DNA of 64,000 bases from Curtobacterium sp. MCSS17_015 (GCF_003234265.2 NZ_CP126256.1:310001-374000), one strand, 5' to 3'; counted from the stretch's first letter, positions 35,386-44,555 are shown. The notes: generated by a model not told the origin, from the letters alone. A program made the numbers and translations.

Positions 35386-36261
35386 TCAGTGCGTCGCCGC
35401 GACGATGTCCCGCGCGAGCGCCAGCGTCGCCCGGTTCGGCTCCGGGGCGCTCCGCATCGCGAGGCCGATCCGCAGGGGTTCGACCTCGTCCTCGAGTTCC
35501 AGCACCGCACCGTCGAACCGGACGCCGGAGTCCGGCACGACCCCGACACCGATGCCCGCCGACGCGAAGCGCACGACCGCCGGCATGTCGTTCATCTCCG
35601 CCACCACCCGTCTCCGGATGCCGAGTCGCTCGAGCGCTGCGTCGAGGATCATCCGGTTGCCGAACCCGTGCGCGGTGTCGACGAAGGACTCGTCCGCCAG
35701 GTCGGCGAGCGACACCGACCCGCGTCCGGCGAGCACGTGGTCGGCCGCCACGAACACGCGGAACGGCAGCACCCGGAGCGGCTCGACGACCACTCCCGAC
35801 GGCGTGGTCGGCAGGCCCGTGTAGGCCAGGTCGAGCCGCCCCGCCACCAGGTCCTGCACGAGCCCCGTGGTCCCGGTCGGTGAGGTCATCAGTTCCACCG
35901 AGACGAGCGGATGCCGCTGACGGAACCCGCGGAGGACCCCCGTCAGGTCGACGACGTCCATGCTCGTGAAGATCCCGAGGCGCACCCGGCCCCGGAGTTC
36001 GGCGTCGGAGACGGCAGCGAGGTCCCGCATCCGGTCGAGTGACTCGAGCACGGCGCGGGCGTGCGGCAGCAGGTCCTCACCGGACGCGGTCAGGACGAGG
36101 CGCCGACCGCCGCGTTCGAACAGCCGTGTCCCCAGCGACCGTTCCAGGCTGGCGATCCCCGCCGACACCGTCGACTGCGCGGCCCAGAGCCGTTCGGCCG
36201 CTCGGGTGACACTGCCCTCGGCCGCGACGGCGACGAACTGTTCCAGCAGGCGGGTCTCCAT
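35386..36261 (-). CDS. LysR family transcriptional regulator
   Basis: 291 residues. N-terminal winged helix METRLLEQFVAVAAEGSVTRAAERLWAAQSTVSAGIASLERSLGTRLFERG, then a periplasmic-binding-protein-like effector domain from about 90. Divergent from the MFS transporter at 36343 with 81 bp between; a CATCGA-N5-TCGATG palindrome in that gap is the likely binding site. LysR proteins usually control the divergent gene, so transporter induction by its substrate is the natural reading. Effector unknown. Confidence 0.9.
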   Translation of the reverse strand: METRLLEQFVAVAAEGSVTRAAERLWAAQSTVSAGIASLERSLGTRLFERGGRRLVLTASGEDLLPHARAVLESLDRMRDLAAVSDAELRGRVRLGIFTSMDVVDLTGVLRGFRQRHPLVSVELMTSPTGTTGLVQDLVAGRLDLAYTGLPTTPSGVVVEPLRVLPFRVFVAADHVLAGRGSVSLADLADESFVDTAHGFGNRMILDAALERLGIRRRVVAEMNDMPAVVRFASAGIGVGVVPDSGVRFDGAVLELEDEVEPLRIGLAMRSAPEPNRATLALARDIVAATH

Positions 36262-36269
36262 CCCCTCAT

Positions 36270-36286
36270 CATCGACCTGATCGATG
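36270..36286. promoter_or_regulatory. Candidate LysR operator
   Basis: Perfect inverted repeat CATCGA-CCTGA-TCGATG, holding a T-N11-A core, 8 bp upstream of the LysR start and 56 bp upstream of the divergent MFS start. Placement and symmetry fit an autoregulatory LysR site; not proven. Confidence 0.55.
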
Positions 36287-36342
36287 GCGATCATCAAGAG
36301 CGTCCGTTTGACCCGATGAGACCTCGGCGGGACCATCGAGGC

Positions 36343-37602
36343 ATGTCAACCGTCACTGCAACGTCGGCGTCCGACGCCCCGGCCACAGCTCCGGCCCCAC
36401 GAGGCCGTCGAGCACACACGCGTCGCCGCCACGGCTTCGGCTTCTGGGCCGTCGCCTTCGCCTTCACCTCGGTGATGGCCTTCGCGACCGTCCCCGCCCC
36501 GCTCTACGTGATCTACCAGGCGCGTGACGGCTTCCCGACCTTCACGACCACCGTCGTCTTCGCCGCGTACGGCCTCGGCGTCGTCGCCTCGCTCTGGCTC
36601 GCCGGGCACCTCAGCGACGTACACGGCCGTCGTCCGCTCATCCTGGTGTCCGTGGCGCTCGAACTCGTCGCCGCCGTCCTGTTCCTCCTCTGGAACGACG
36701 TCACCGGGCTGATCGTGGCGCGGCTCGTCACCGGCCTCGGTGTCGGGACCCTCACCGCCACGGCGACCGCCCACCTCGGGGAGCTCAGGGTCCGGGCGAC
36801 CGGCGACGAGTCCTCGGCGACGGGTGCGAGCGTGGCCGCGGGTGTCGTCAACCTCGGCGGACTGTCGCTCGGAGCCCTCACCGGAGGCGCGCTGGCCGAG
36901 TTCGTCGGACAGCCGCTCATGGTGCCCTACGTGGTGTTCGTGATCGCCCTGGCCGTCGCCTTCGTCGGGGTGCTCGCCGTGCCCGAGACCGTCGACCGCC
37001 CGGTGAGCCCGCCGCCGTACCACCCGCAGCGCCTCCAGGCCCCCGAGGGTCAGGGCACCGCTTTCTGGGCCGCCGGGACGGGTGCCTTCGCCGCACTCGC
37101 CGTGCAGGGGCTCTTCACCTCGGTCGCGCCGACCTTCCTCGGGACGACCTTCCACGTCACCGACCGACTGGCCGCTGGTGCCACGACCTTCGGGGTCTTC
37201 GCCGCGAGCGCGCTGTCGCAGATCGTCTTCGCGAAGCTCCCGCAGCGCACGCAGATCCGGCTCGGCGTCGGGCTGTTGGTCGGCGGCCTCGCGGTCCTCG
37301 CGGTCTCGGCGGTGGTGCTCCAGGTCGCCGGGTTCATCGGCGGCGGGGTCGTCGCCGGCGCCGGGGTCGGCCTGCTCTTCCGCGCCTCCATCGGCAGCGC
37401 CGGTGCCCTCGTCGGTTCCGAGCAGCGCGGTGGCGTCCTGGCGGCCACGTTCCTCATCGCCTACGCCGGGCTCACCGTCCCGGTCGTCGCGGTCGGCGCC
37501 GCACTGCTCGTCCTGCCGACCCTGCCCGTCCTCATCGGGTACGTGGTGCTCGTCGCGACGCTCGCGAGTGTCGCGGGGGCGCGCCTGGCCGCACGCGCCT
37601 GA
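36343..37602 (+). CDS. MFS transporter
   Basis: 419 residues with 12 predicted helices. After a 25-residue basic/Ala-rich N terminus, helix 1 reads FGFWAVAFAFTSVMAFATVPAPLYVIYQ. The MFS motif A region between helices 2 and 3 is LAGHLSDVHGRRPLILVS. Probably a drug/metabolite:proton antiporter of the inner membrane; substrate unknown. Divergent from a LysR gene and probably controlled by it. Confidence 0.88.
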   Translation: MSTVTATSASDAPATAPAPRGRRAHTRRRHGFGFWAVAFAFTSVMAFATVPAPLYVIYQARDGFPTFTTTVVFAAYGLGVVASLWLAGHLSDVHGRRPLILVSVALELVAAVLFLLWNDVTGLIVARLVTGLGVGTLTATATAHLGELRVRATGDESSATGASVAAGVVNLGGLSLGALTGGALAEFVGQPLMVPYVVFVIALAVAFVGVLAVPETVDRPVSPPPYHPQRLQAPEGQGTAFWAAGTGAFAALAVQGLFTSVAPTFLGTTFHVTDRLAAGATTFGVFAASALSQIVFAKLPQRTQIRLGVGLLVGGLAVLAVSAVVLQVAGFIGGGVVAGAGVGLLFRASIGSAGALVGSEQRGGVLAATFLIAYAGLTVPVVAVGAALLVLPTLPVLIGYVVLVATLASVAGARLAARA

Positions 37603-37628
37603 CCCGGCGCGACACGCCCCCGTCCATC

Positions 37629-37696
37629 CGAGACGCCGCCGAACGCGTGAGACGCTGCTCGATCCGGCGGCGTCTCGCGGGCTCGGCGGCGTCTCG
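37629..37696 (+). terminator. Hairpin with two alternative 3' arms after the MFS gene
   Basis: Left arm CGAGACGCCGCCG (37629-37641) can pair perfectly with CGGCGGCGTCTCG at 37665-37677 or again at 37684-37696. A further TCCGGCGGCGT follows at 37700-37710. Reads as a terminator whose right arm has been duplicated. No gene is seen in 37603-37779. Confidence 0.65.
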
Positions 37697-37779
37697 GAGT
37701 CCGGCGGCGTTCCCTGGCATCCGGCGGTCCCGAGGCTCCGGCGCCCCGGAGGCGCGCACCCCTCCGGCATACTGGCCCG

Positions 37780-38409
37780 ATGCCCCAGAAGCGCTCGCGA
37801 TCCACCTTCACCGGTCTCGCGGCGGTCCTCGCCGCCGGCCTCGTGATCGGTGGTTTCGTCGTGTCGAACGCCCGCCAGGGTGACGACGCGGTGTCGTCCG
37901 TAGCACCCTCGGCGACCGCGGGTGTCCCGGTCGGCGAGGGAGCCGGAGGCCGTTCCGCGGCGAGCGACGGCGGCGTCGCGGTGATCGACCGGGTCGGCCC
38001 CGACCTCCCCGGTCGACGCGCGCTGTGGCCGTGTGGTTCGGACAGTCGTGCCCGCGTCGCCTCGTACGGGACCACGGCCCTCGGCACGGTCGTGATGCAG
38101 TGCGGGAACGCCGCGCAGGGCTACGAGCACATCCGCGTCCGGCACACCGCCGACTGGGAGGACGTCCTCCGCGGCCACACCACGAGCCGGGACTGGGACG
38201 ACGCCATGTTCACCGCCGTGCACACGGCTCTGACCGACCCGCAGAAGGGGCTGCCGGTCGACGCCGGGGACGGCAAGGTCTGCTACGCCGCACCGGTCCG
38301 TTTCGACGACGGCAGCACGCCCAGCCCGGACGGCTTCGTCAAGGTGATCGTGTCCGCGACGACGGAGCGGGTCATCACGGCGTACCCGACGGACGAGTCG
38401 GACTGCTGA
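37780..38409 (+). CDS. Secreted or membrane-tethered hypothetical protein
   Basis: 209 residues. Basic start plus a hydrophobic segment (FTGLAAVLAAGLVIGGFVVSNA, about 10-31), so exported, perhaps with an uncleaved anchor. A Ser/Gly/Ala linker precedes a globular domain (about 75-209) with four cysteines (LWPCGSD, VVMQCGNA, KVCYAAP, final DESDC), probably two disulfides. The charged stretch YEHIRVRHTADWEDVLRG is conserved-looking, but I recognise no family. CATACT is 6 nt before the ATG, supporting a leaderless mRNA. Confidence 0.65.
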   Translation: MPQKRSRSTFTGLAAVLAAGLVIGGFVVSNARQGDDAVSSVAPSATAGVPVGEGAGGRSAASDGGVAVIDRVGPDLPGRRALWPCGSDSRARVASYGTTALGTVVMQCGNAAQGYEHIRVRHTADWEDVLRGHTTSRDWDDAMFTAVHTALTDPQKGLPVDAGDGKVCYAAPVRFDDGSTPSPDGFVKVIVSATTERVITAYPTDESDC

Positions 38410-38448
38410 CCCACCGGACCGAGGCCCCGTGGGGCGCGTCGGCACCGG

Positions 38449-39363
38449 TCAGGCGTGTACCTCGTGCTCGTGTCGCTGGTGGGACACCGGTTCGAGCTGG
38501 AAGGTCGAGTGTTCGACCGGCACGTCGAAGTGCTCCGCCACGCACTGCTGCAACTCGTCCAGGATCGCCGGTGCGTGCGCGGTCGTGAAGCAGTGGTCGT
38601 CCACCACGACGTGCGCGGTGAGGTTCGGGACACCGGTCGACACCAGTGTGGCGTGCAGGTCGTGCACGGCGATCACGTGGTCGAGCTCGAGGATGTGCCC
38701 GCGGACCGCGTCGAGGTCGAGCCCCCGCGGGGTGGCCTCGAGCAGGACGTCCGCGGTCTCGCGCAGGAGCTTCACGGCACGGGGCAGGATGAGCGCCCCG
38801 ATGAGCAGTGCTGCGACCGAGTCCGCCCGCTCCCAGCCGGTCAGGAACAGCACGACGGCGGCCGCGATGACGGCGACGGACCCGAGGGTGTCGTTGAGGA
38901 CCTCGAGTCGCGCCGCCCGCGAGGTGAACCCCTCGCCCGACGCCCGGACGAGGACCGCGAACGCCACGAGGTTGCCGACGAGCCCGACGAAGCCGAAGAC
39001 GAGCAGTGGTCCCGCCTCGATCTCCTCGGGCACGAACAACCGCTGGACCGCGGAGATCACCACGTAGACGCCGACCGCGAGCAGGATCGCGGCCTGTGCG
39101 GTCGCGCCGAGGACCTCCGCCCGCTGGTACCCCCACGTGCGTCGGGCCGTCGGGATCCGCCGTGCCAGACGCGTGGCGACGAGGCCGATGCCCAGCCCGC
39201 CGGTGTCGACGACCATGTGCCCGGCGTCGACGAGCAGGGCGAGCGACCCGGTCACGACCGCCCCGACGACCTCGGCCAGCAGGATCCCCGCGGAGATGCA
39301 GAAGGCGACCAGCAGCGCGCGCTCGGACGCGTGTCCGTGCGTGTGGCCGTGGTCGTGTCCCAT
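38449..39363 (-). CDS. Cation diffusion facilitator (CDF) metal transporter
   Basis: 304 residues. His-rich N terminus (GHDHGHTHGHASE), six membrane helices, the first metal site in SLALLVDAGHMVVDTGG (Asp and His/Asp on helix 2) and the second in LNDTLGSVAVIAA on helix 5; the cytoplasmic C-terminal domain has LDHVIAVHDLHATLVSTG. Expected to export Zn2+ or Co2+ in exchange for protons. TACGAT 7 nt upstream fixes the ATG at 39363; an in-frame ATG at 39372 lies inside that promoter. A zinc-uptake operon is 18 kb away. Confidence 0.9.
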   Translation of the reverse strand: MGHDHGHTHGHASERALLVAFCISAGILLAEVVGAVVTGSLALLVDAGHMVVDTGGLGIGLVATRLARRIPTARRTWGYQRAEVLGATAQAAILLAVGVYVVISAVQRLFVPEEIEAGPLLVFGFVGLVGNLVAFAVLVRASGEGFTSRAARLEVLNDTLGSVAVIAAAVVLFLTGWERADSVAALLIGALILPRAVKLLRETADVLLEATPRGLDLDAVRGHILELDHVIAVHDLHATLVSTGVPNLTAHVVVDDHCFTTAHAPAILDELQQCVAEHFDVPVEHSTFQLEPVSHQRHEHEVHA

Positions 39364-39411
39364 GCCCGCCATCGTAGGAGCACCGTCCGACGACGTGCCA
39401 GGATCGGGGTC

Positions 39412-40110
39412 GTGAGCCGGTCGCCGTACGAGCTGAGTGCGCCCGCCGACGTCCTCGCCCGCCTGCACCCCCATCTCCGGACCTACTTCGGTCCGGTCCC
39501 GCCCGGGTCCGTCGGCCGCGGCGAGGGGGTCTTCACCGTCGTCGGGACCCCGCGCCGGTGGCTCTGGCCCGTCCTGGCGCTCTTCGCCCGCGACGCCGTG
39601 GTGTTCCCGGTCTGGGAGCACGACGTCCCGTTCACGGTCGAGAACCGCCCGGTGCGCGTCGGTCGCGGAGCCGGAGCCGGGGCCGTCGACCTCGCGCCCG
39701 GTCCCGTCCCCGCTCGTGACGCCGGACGCGTCGCCGTCCGCGCTCGCCGCACCTTCCACTTCCGCTCCGGCGACCGGACGATGGTCGACGCGATCACCGC
39801 CGAGCCGGAGGGTCTCGTCGACCACCTCGGCCACCGCGGCCGGGTGAGCGCGCTGCTGGCCGTGGACGTCGCGGCGACCGGACCGGATGCCGGAGCCCTC
39901 CGCCTGGTCTCCACGCGCGTGACGGTCCGCGCGCTGGGACGTGGGTGGAGCCTCCCGGCCGTCATCGCACCGCGGGTGGTGCTCACCGAACGATTCGATG
40001 ACGATGCCGACGTGCAGCGCGTGTCCCTGGTGCTCTCCGCCCCGGTCCTCGGCACGCTGTACCGGTACGAGGGGGCGTTCCGGTACGCCGTCGTGCCCGA
40101 CGACGCGTGA
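39412..40110 (+). CDS. DUF4166 domain protein
   Basis: 232 residues matching the actinobacterial DUF4166 pattern: LHPHLRTYFGPVPPGSVGRGEGVFTVVG near the start, RRTFHFRSGDRTMVDAI and a C-terminal FRYAVVP. No membrane helix beyond a short hydrophobic stretch (WLWPVLALFARDAVVFPVW). The gene is often found fused or adjacent to an SDR/epimerase, as here (20 nt before the epimerase), so the two probably act together. Enzymatic role unknown. GTG start chosen by frame and N-terminal similarity. Confidence 0.75.
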   Translation: MSRSPYELSAPADVLARLHPHLRTYFGPVPPGSVGRGEGVFTVVGTPRRWLWPVLALFARDAVVFPVWEHDVPFTVENRPVRVGRGAGAGAVDLAPGPVPARDAGRVAVRARRTFHFRSGDRTMVDAITAEPEGLVDHLGHRGRVSALLAVDVAATGPDAGALRLVSTRVTVRALGRGWSLPAVIAPRVVLTERFDDDADVQRVSLVLSAPVLGTLYRYEGAFRYAVVPDDA

Positions 40111-40130
40111 CACGGGACCAGGAGGACAGC

Positions 40131-41114
40131 ATGAGCGAGCAGCAGCAGCAGCGGCGTGTGGTGGTGGCGGGGGCGAGCGGGTTCGTCGGCCGGTACCTGC
40201 AGGACGCGTTCCGCGCCGAGGGGTACGAGGTCGTCACCGTCGGTCGCGCCGGCGACGCGGTCTGGGGGAACACCCTGCGGATCCGGGAACTCGTCGACGG
40301 AGCCGACCTCGTCGTGAACATGGCCGGCAAGAGCGTGAACTGCCGGTACGGACGCCGGAACCGTGCGGAGATCCTGCGCTCCCGGGTCGACACCACGCTC
40401 GAGCTGGCCGAGGCGATCCGGACCGCCGAGCACCCGCCACCGCTGTGGCTCAACGCGTCCACCGCGACGATCTACCGGCACGCCGACGACCGCCCGCAGG
40501 ACGAGGAGACGGGGGAGCTCGGGGAGGGCTTCTCGGTCGGGGTCGCCCGCGCGTGGGAGGACGCCCTCTTCGGCGCCGACCTGCCGAGCACCCGGCGCGT
40601 GGCGCTGCGGATGGCGATCGTGCTCGGCGACGGCAGCGCGCTCGTGCCCCTGCTCCGTCTCGCGCAGGCCGGCCTCGGCGGACCGCAGTACGACGGCCCG
40701 TGGTTCCCGACCCGGGCGCGTCTCGCAGTGGGCACGTACCACCACGACCGGCACACGCACGGGCGGCAGCGTTTCAGTTGGGTGCACATCGACGACGTCC
40801 TCGGGGCGATCCGGTTCATCCGCGACCACGCGGACCTCGACGGCGTCGTCAACGTCACGAGTCCGAACCCGTCCGACAACCGCACCGTGATGGCCACGCT
40901 CCGCGACGCCGTCGGGCGGCGTTCCGGCCTGCCGACCTGGCGGTGGATGCTCGAGCTCGGGTCGTTCGCGATCCGCACCGAGACCGAGCTCGTGCTGAAG
41001 AGCCGGTGGGTGGTGCCGACCCGGCTCACGCAGGCCGGTTACGAGTTCCGGTACCCGCACCTGCGCGGGGCACTCGCCGAGATCATCGCCCAGCGGCGCC
41101 AGCGCCGGGCGTGA
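40131..41114 (+). CDS. TIGR01777/DUF1731 family NAD(P)-dependent epimerase
   Basis: 327 residues. N-terminal Rossmann VVVAGASGFVGRYLQDAFRAEGYEVVTVGR, then LVVNMAGKSVNCRYGRRNRAEILRSRV, which is the hallmark of the SulA/YfcH (TIGR01777) extended SDR group; the C-terminal DUF1731 segment reads LVLKSRWVVPTRLTQAGYEFRYPHLRGAL. Substrate unknown in this group. AGGAGG lies 8 nt before the ATG. Overlaps the end of the convergent EamA gene by 32 bp. The preceding DUF4166 gene is probably in the same operon. Confidence 0.88.
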   Translation: MSEQQQQRRVVVAGASGFVGRYLQDAFRAEGYEVVTVGRAGDAVWGNTLRIRELVDGADLVVNMAGKSVNCRYGRRNRAEILRSRVDTTLELAEAIRTAEHPPPLWLNASTATIYRHADDRPQDEETGELGEGFSVGVARAWEDALFGADLPSTRRVALRMAIVLGDGSALVPLLRLAQAGLGGPQYDGPWFPTRARLAVGTYHHDRHTHGRQRFSWVHIDDVLGAIRFIRDHADLDGVVNVTSPNPSDNRTVMATLRDAVGRRSGLPTWRWMLELGSFAIRTETELVLKSRWVVPTRLTQAGYEFRYPHLRGALAEIIAQRRQRRA

Positions 41115-42207
41115 GGCCGGCCGCGGCCGCCGCAGCCGCAGCCGCGGCGTCGTCGGCGGTGGTGGAGCCGGCAGCCGCGGCGTCGGCGGCTGCGGTGGAG
41201 TCGACCGAGTCGGTGACGGGGGACGCCCCCGTCTGCTGAGGACGCCCCGGTCCGCCCAGGACACCTCCGGATCCGGCGGCGTCACGCAGGTCCGGCGGCG
41301 TCTCGACGACGCGGGGCGGCCGTGACGACCACAGCACCGCCCCCACGACGACTGCACCGGCCACGGCCTCGACCACGTCGGGGACCTCGCCGAACGCCGC
41401 CCACGAGGCCAGCACCCCGACGACCGGCACGAGCATCGAGAACGGCGCGACCGTGCTCGACGGGTACTTCCCCATCAGCCGCGACCAGATGCCGTAGCCG
41501 ACCAGACTGGCCGCGACGACGATGTACAGGACGCCGAGGTCGGCCGGCAGTGCCTCGAGCGTGAACGCGGTGCCGAGCGCGTGGCCGATCCGCTCGGGTC
41601 CCTCGACGACGAACGACAGCACGGCCATCGGGATCGGCGGGACGACCGCCCACCAGAGCGTCAGGTGCAGCGGGTTCACCGGGCCGGTCCGCCGCGTCGC
41701 CACGTTGCCGAACGCCCAACCGAGGGCACCGCAGAGGACCAGCGCGACGGGCAGCAGCGCCGCGGTCTGCGCCCGGTGCACGGCGATCACGCCGAGGGCC
41801 GCGACGGCGATGCTGACGCCGATCACCTGGCGCGCGGTCAGACGTTCCCGGAGCAGCACCCCGGCGAGCAGGACCGTGAACGGCGCTGCCGCCTGCACCA
41901 CGAGCGACGCCAGTCCCGACGGCATCCCGGCGGCCATGCCGAGGTACAGGAACGCGAACTGCACGACCCCGAGCGTCGCGCCGACGAGCAGGATCCACCG
42001 GAACGGCACCTTCGGCCGTGGCACGAACAGCAGCGTCGGGACCGCGAGCAGGGTGAACCGCACCGCCGCGAGCAGGAACGGCGGGTAGTGCTCGAGCGCG
42101 ATCGCGGTCGCCGGGAAGTTCAGGCCCCAGGCGACGGCGACGACCAGGGCGAGGATGCGATCGCGGAACAGCACCGGATGATCGTCCCGCACCCGACGCA
42201 GTAGCAC
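41083..42207 (-). CDS. EamA family (DMT superfamily) transporter with Ala-rich tail
   Basis: 374 residues. Ten helices in two EamA repeats (ALVVAVAWGLNFPATAIALEHYPP; VVAASLVGYGIWSRLMGKYPSSTVAPFSMLVPVVGV), resembling O-acetylserine/cysteine-type or amino-acid exporters (YedA/EamA). The fold ends about residue 295; the remaining about 80 residues are Gly/Pro then almost pure Ala/Asp/Thr. The tail overlaps the convergent epimerase by 32 bp. GTG start at 42207 uncertain; GTG at 42192 is equally plausible. Divergent from a LysR gene, a common exporter-regulator pairing. Confidence 0.85.
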   Translation of the reverse strand: MLLRRVRDDHPVLFRDRILALVVAVAWGLNFPATAIALEHYPPFLLAAVRFTLLAVPTLLFVPRPKVPFRWILLVGATLGVVQFAFLYLGMAAGMPSGLASLVVQAAAPFTVLLAGVLLRERLTARQVIGVSIAVAALGVIAVHRAQTAALLPVALVLCGALGWAFGNVATRRTGPVNPLHLTLWWAVVPPIPMAVLSFVVEGPERIGHALGTAFTLEALPADLGVLYIVVAASLVGYGIWSRLMGKYPSSTVAPFSMLVPVVGVLASWAAFGEVPDVVEAVAGAVVVGAVLWSSRPPRVVETPPDLRDAAGSGGVLGGPGRPQQTGASPVTDSVDSTAAADAAAAGSTTADDAAAAAAAAAAGLTPGAGAAGR

Positions 42208-42245
42208 CAGCGAACGATCCGACAGGCTCGTTGTAGGGTCCCTGC

Positions 42246-43160
42246 ATGGTCGGCTTCGACATCGCCCTGCTGCCCGTCCTCCGCGAACTCGCCGAGCGGG
42301 GGAGTGTCACCGCGGTCGCCACCGCCACGCACCGGACACCGAGTGCCGTGTCGCAGCAGCTCCGGACCCTGCAGCGTCAGGCCGGGGTGCCGCTCGTCGA
42401 ACGCGTCGGCCGCGGCGTGCGCCTCACCGAGCACGGTCGTGCCCTGGCGGGGATGGCGACCGGCGTCGCGACCGCCCTCGCGACCGTCGAGTCCGCGTGG
42501 GCGGAGCACCTCGCCGGTGCCACCGGCACGGTGGACCTCGCGGTGTTCCCCTCGGCCGCGGAACTGCTGCTGCCCGGGCTCCTCACCCGCATGCGCGCCC
42601 ATCCCGCGATCGCGCTCGAACTCTCCGACGTCGACGTGAGCGAGGGCGAGTTCGCCCCGCTGACCGCTGACCACGACGTCGTCATCGGCCACCGGCCCGA
42701 CGGCGCCCGCGGTGCGGACCGCCGGACCGTCGAGACGGTCCCGCTGCTCCGGGAACCGCTCGACGTCGCCCTGCCGCTCGACCACCCCCTGGCAGGCCGG
42801 GCACGGGTCGGCATCGAGGACGTCGTCGGTGAGACCTGGATCGGCGTGCCCGAGGACTACCCGATCGACCGGGTGCTCACCGCGATGGCGGCCGCGTCGG
42901 ACACGCCACCGTCGGTGGCGTTCCGCACGATCCACCTGCCGGTGATCGAGAACCTGGTCGCCGCGGGACACGGCATCGCGCTCGTGCCCCGCTACACCTC
43001 ACGCACGCGCGCACCCGGACGGTTCCACCTCGCCACCCTCGCCGACGTCCGGGCGGGCCGGCGGATCGAGGCGCTGGTCCGTCCGGACCGCGCGGTCCGT
43101 CCCGCGGTCCGGGTCGTCCTGGAGGCCCTGGTCGCCGAGGCGACGGACGTCACCACCTGA
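42246..43160 (+). CDS. LysR family transcriptional regulator
   Basis: 304 residues. Helix-turn-helix in LRELAERGSVTAVATATHRTPSAVSQQLRTLQRQAGVPLVERVGRGVRLTEHG; the effector domain begins about 90 (GTVDLAVFPSAAELLLPGLL). Divergent from the EamA exporter with only about 38 bp between starts, so it most likely senses the exported compound and controls that gene, as ArgP/LysG-type regulators do (inference). TAGGGT lies 6 nt before the ATG: leaderless. Confidence 0.9.
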   Translation: MVGFDIALLPVLRELAERGSVTAVATATHRTPSAVSQQLRTLQRQAGVPLVERVGRGVRLTEHGRALAGMATGVATALATVESAWAEHLAGATGTVDLAVFPSAAELLLPGLLTRMRAHPAIALELSDVDVSEGEFAPLTADHDVVIGHRPDGARGADRRTVETVPLLREPLDVALPLDHPLAGRARVGIEDVVGETWIGVPEDYPIDRVLTAMAAASDTPPSVAFRTIHLPVIENLVAAGHGIALVPRYTSRTRAPGRFHLATLADVRAGRRIEALVRPDRAVRPAVRVVLEALVAEATDVTT

Positions 43161-43215
43161 GCAGGTGCGGTGCGGGCCGGACCGGAACGCGCCTCCCGTC
43201 CGCAGGACGCAGGAC

Positions 43216-43257
43216 GGGCGGCGACGCGCTCCGGTGGTCGGTTGCGCGTCGCCGCCC
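43216..43257. terminator. Bidirectional hairpin terminator
   Basis: Perfect 14-bp stem (GGGCGGCGACGCGC / GCGCGTCGCCGCCC) with a 14-nt loop, between the convergent LysR and secreted-protein genes. Confidence 0.85.
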
Positions 43258-43274
43258 GGGGCGTGCGGGGTGGT

Positions 43275-44360
43275 TCAGCCGGTGAAGGCCGCGGGACCGG
43301 CGACGGGGACGGCAACCGGCGCCCTTCCCGGCGTCGGTGCGGGCGTCGCGACCGGTGGCGCGACCGGAGGCGTGGTGACGGCATCGGGGCTGACCGTCAA
43401 CGCGAACACGACGGCGACGCCGGAGTCCAGGCCCTCGACGAAGAGTCGGTACTCGCTGGCCGGCAGTGAGGACTGGAACTCCGCCGTGCCGGAGACGGCT
43501 CCGTCCGCGCCGGCGGTGAAGACGTTCCTGTCCGGGACGACCTCGAGGTTGGGCAGGAGCAGGAACGCAGAGACCTCTTCGCCGGGGATGAAGCCCGTGG
43601 CGGTGATGTCGATCCCCGCGGCCCGGAGGGTCGACGGGGTGACCGTTCCGGGGAGGACGATGGTGCCCGTGGGCTCGGGCGTGAAGTACGAGTCGGTGCC
43701 GTCGCCGAGGATGCCGACGACGGTGCCCGCTGCGGAGGCGGCCGACGCGCCGTACCCGGTGATGACGGCGTCGGGCGACGTGGCGGCGATCTGTGCCTGG
43801 AAGTCCGCCAGGGCGGCGTCCGTACCGGCGGCGATGTCCCCGATCGGGACGGCGGAGCGCCACGGACCGTCGACACCCGTGGCGCCACCGTTCACCGCGG
43901 TGAGCACGGCCGGGGTCGTGTTGTCGGTCGAACCCCCGAGGTCGACGAAGACGCTGTAGCGCGCGCCGCCGCTCGCGACGAGGTCGGCGGTCGCGAGCCC
44001 GAGGCCCTCGCGGCCCGCGCGGTCCGAGCTGTAGAGGGATGTGAGGTCGGTGGTGGCATCGCCGGTGCGGGCGTGCCCGACGGCCGTCCCCAGCGGCAGC
44101 TCGAGGCCGCCGACGCTCGACGTGGTGGGACCGGTCGTGAACCAGGACTCCGGGAACGCGCCCGTGCTCCAGGTCGTGAGGTCGGCCTGGGTCAACCACT
44201 CGTCTCCGCCGCTCGCGACCGCGCGTGCCTGGTTCTCGGTGGACGACGGGGTCGTCGCCTGGATCGTCGTGGTGTCCGCGTTCGCGACGGCCGGCAGCGT
44301 GACGAGCGCGGCGGCGAGGACGGAGGCCGCGAGCGCGGCGGTGAGCGGTGGACGGTGCAT
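43275..44360 (-). CDS. Secreted protein of unknown function
   Basis: 361 residues. Signal peptide RPPLTAALAASVLAAALVTLPAVANA (cleavage about residue 27). The body has a Gly/Thr/Ser-rich beta-type domain (about 70-250, GLELPLGTAVGHARTGDATTDL; YSVFVDLGGSTD), then an Ig-like module (about 255-325, IDITATGFIPGEEVSAFLLLP...FVEGLDSGVAVVFALTV) and a Pro/Ala-rich tail. No LPxTG or membrane anchor, so probably released or held through the tail. GGGAG lies 6 nt before the ATG. Upstream (44361-44555) contains its leader only; no gene seen. Confidence 0.65.
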   Translation of the reverse strand: MHRPPLTAALAASVLAAALVTLPAVANADTTTIQATTPSSTENQARAVASGGDEWLTQADLTTWSTGAFPESWFTTGPTTSSVGGLELPLGTAVGHARTGDATTDLTSLYSSDRAGREGLGLATADLVASGGARYSVFVDLGGSTDNTTPAVLTAVNGGATGVDGPWRSAVPIGDIAAGTDAALADFQAQIAATSPDAVITGYGASAASAAGTVVGILGDGTDSYFTPEPTGTIVLPGTVTPSTLRAAGIDITATGFIPGEEVSAFLLLPNLEVVPDRNVFTAGADGAVSGTAEFQSSLPASEYRLFVEGLDSGVAVVFALTVSPDAVTTPPVAPPVATPAPTPGRAPVAVPVAGPAAFTG

Positions 44361-44555
44361 GTTGTGCTCCCGGGAACGGGCGCCCGGGCGGGGCGCGACG
44401 CAGACCCCGGCTCCCGCGACGTCGCGGCCCCCCTTGAGTCCCTCGACATCGTATTGAAGTTCTCTCACGGCAAGGTGCGCTGAAGGTCACGATTCGGGAT
44501 CGGCGTCGCCCGCCTCCGGTCGGTCGGGTCCCGGACGGGCGCGACCTGGCCCGGC

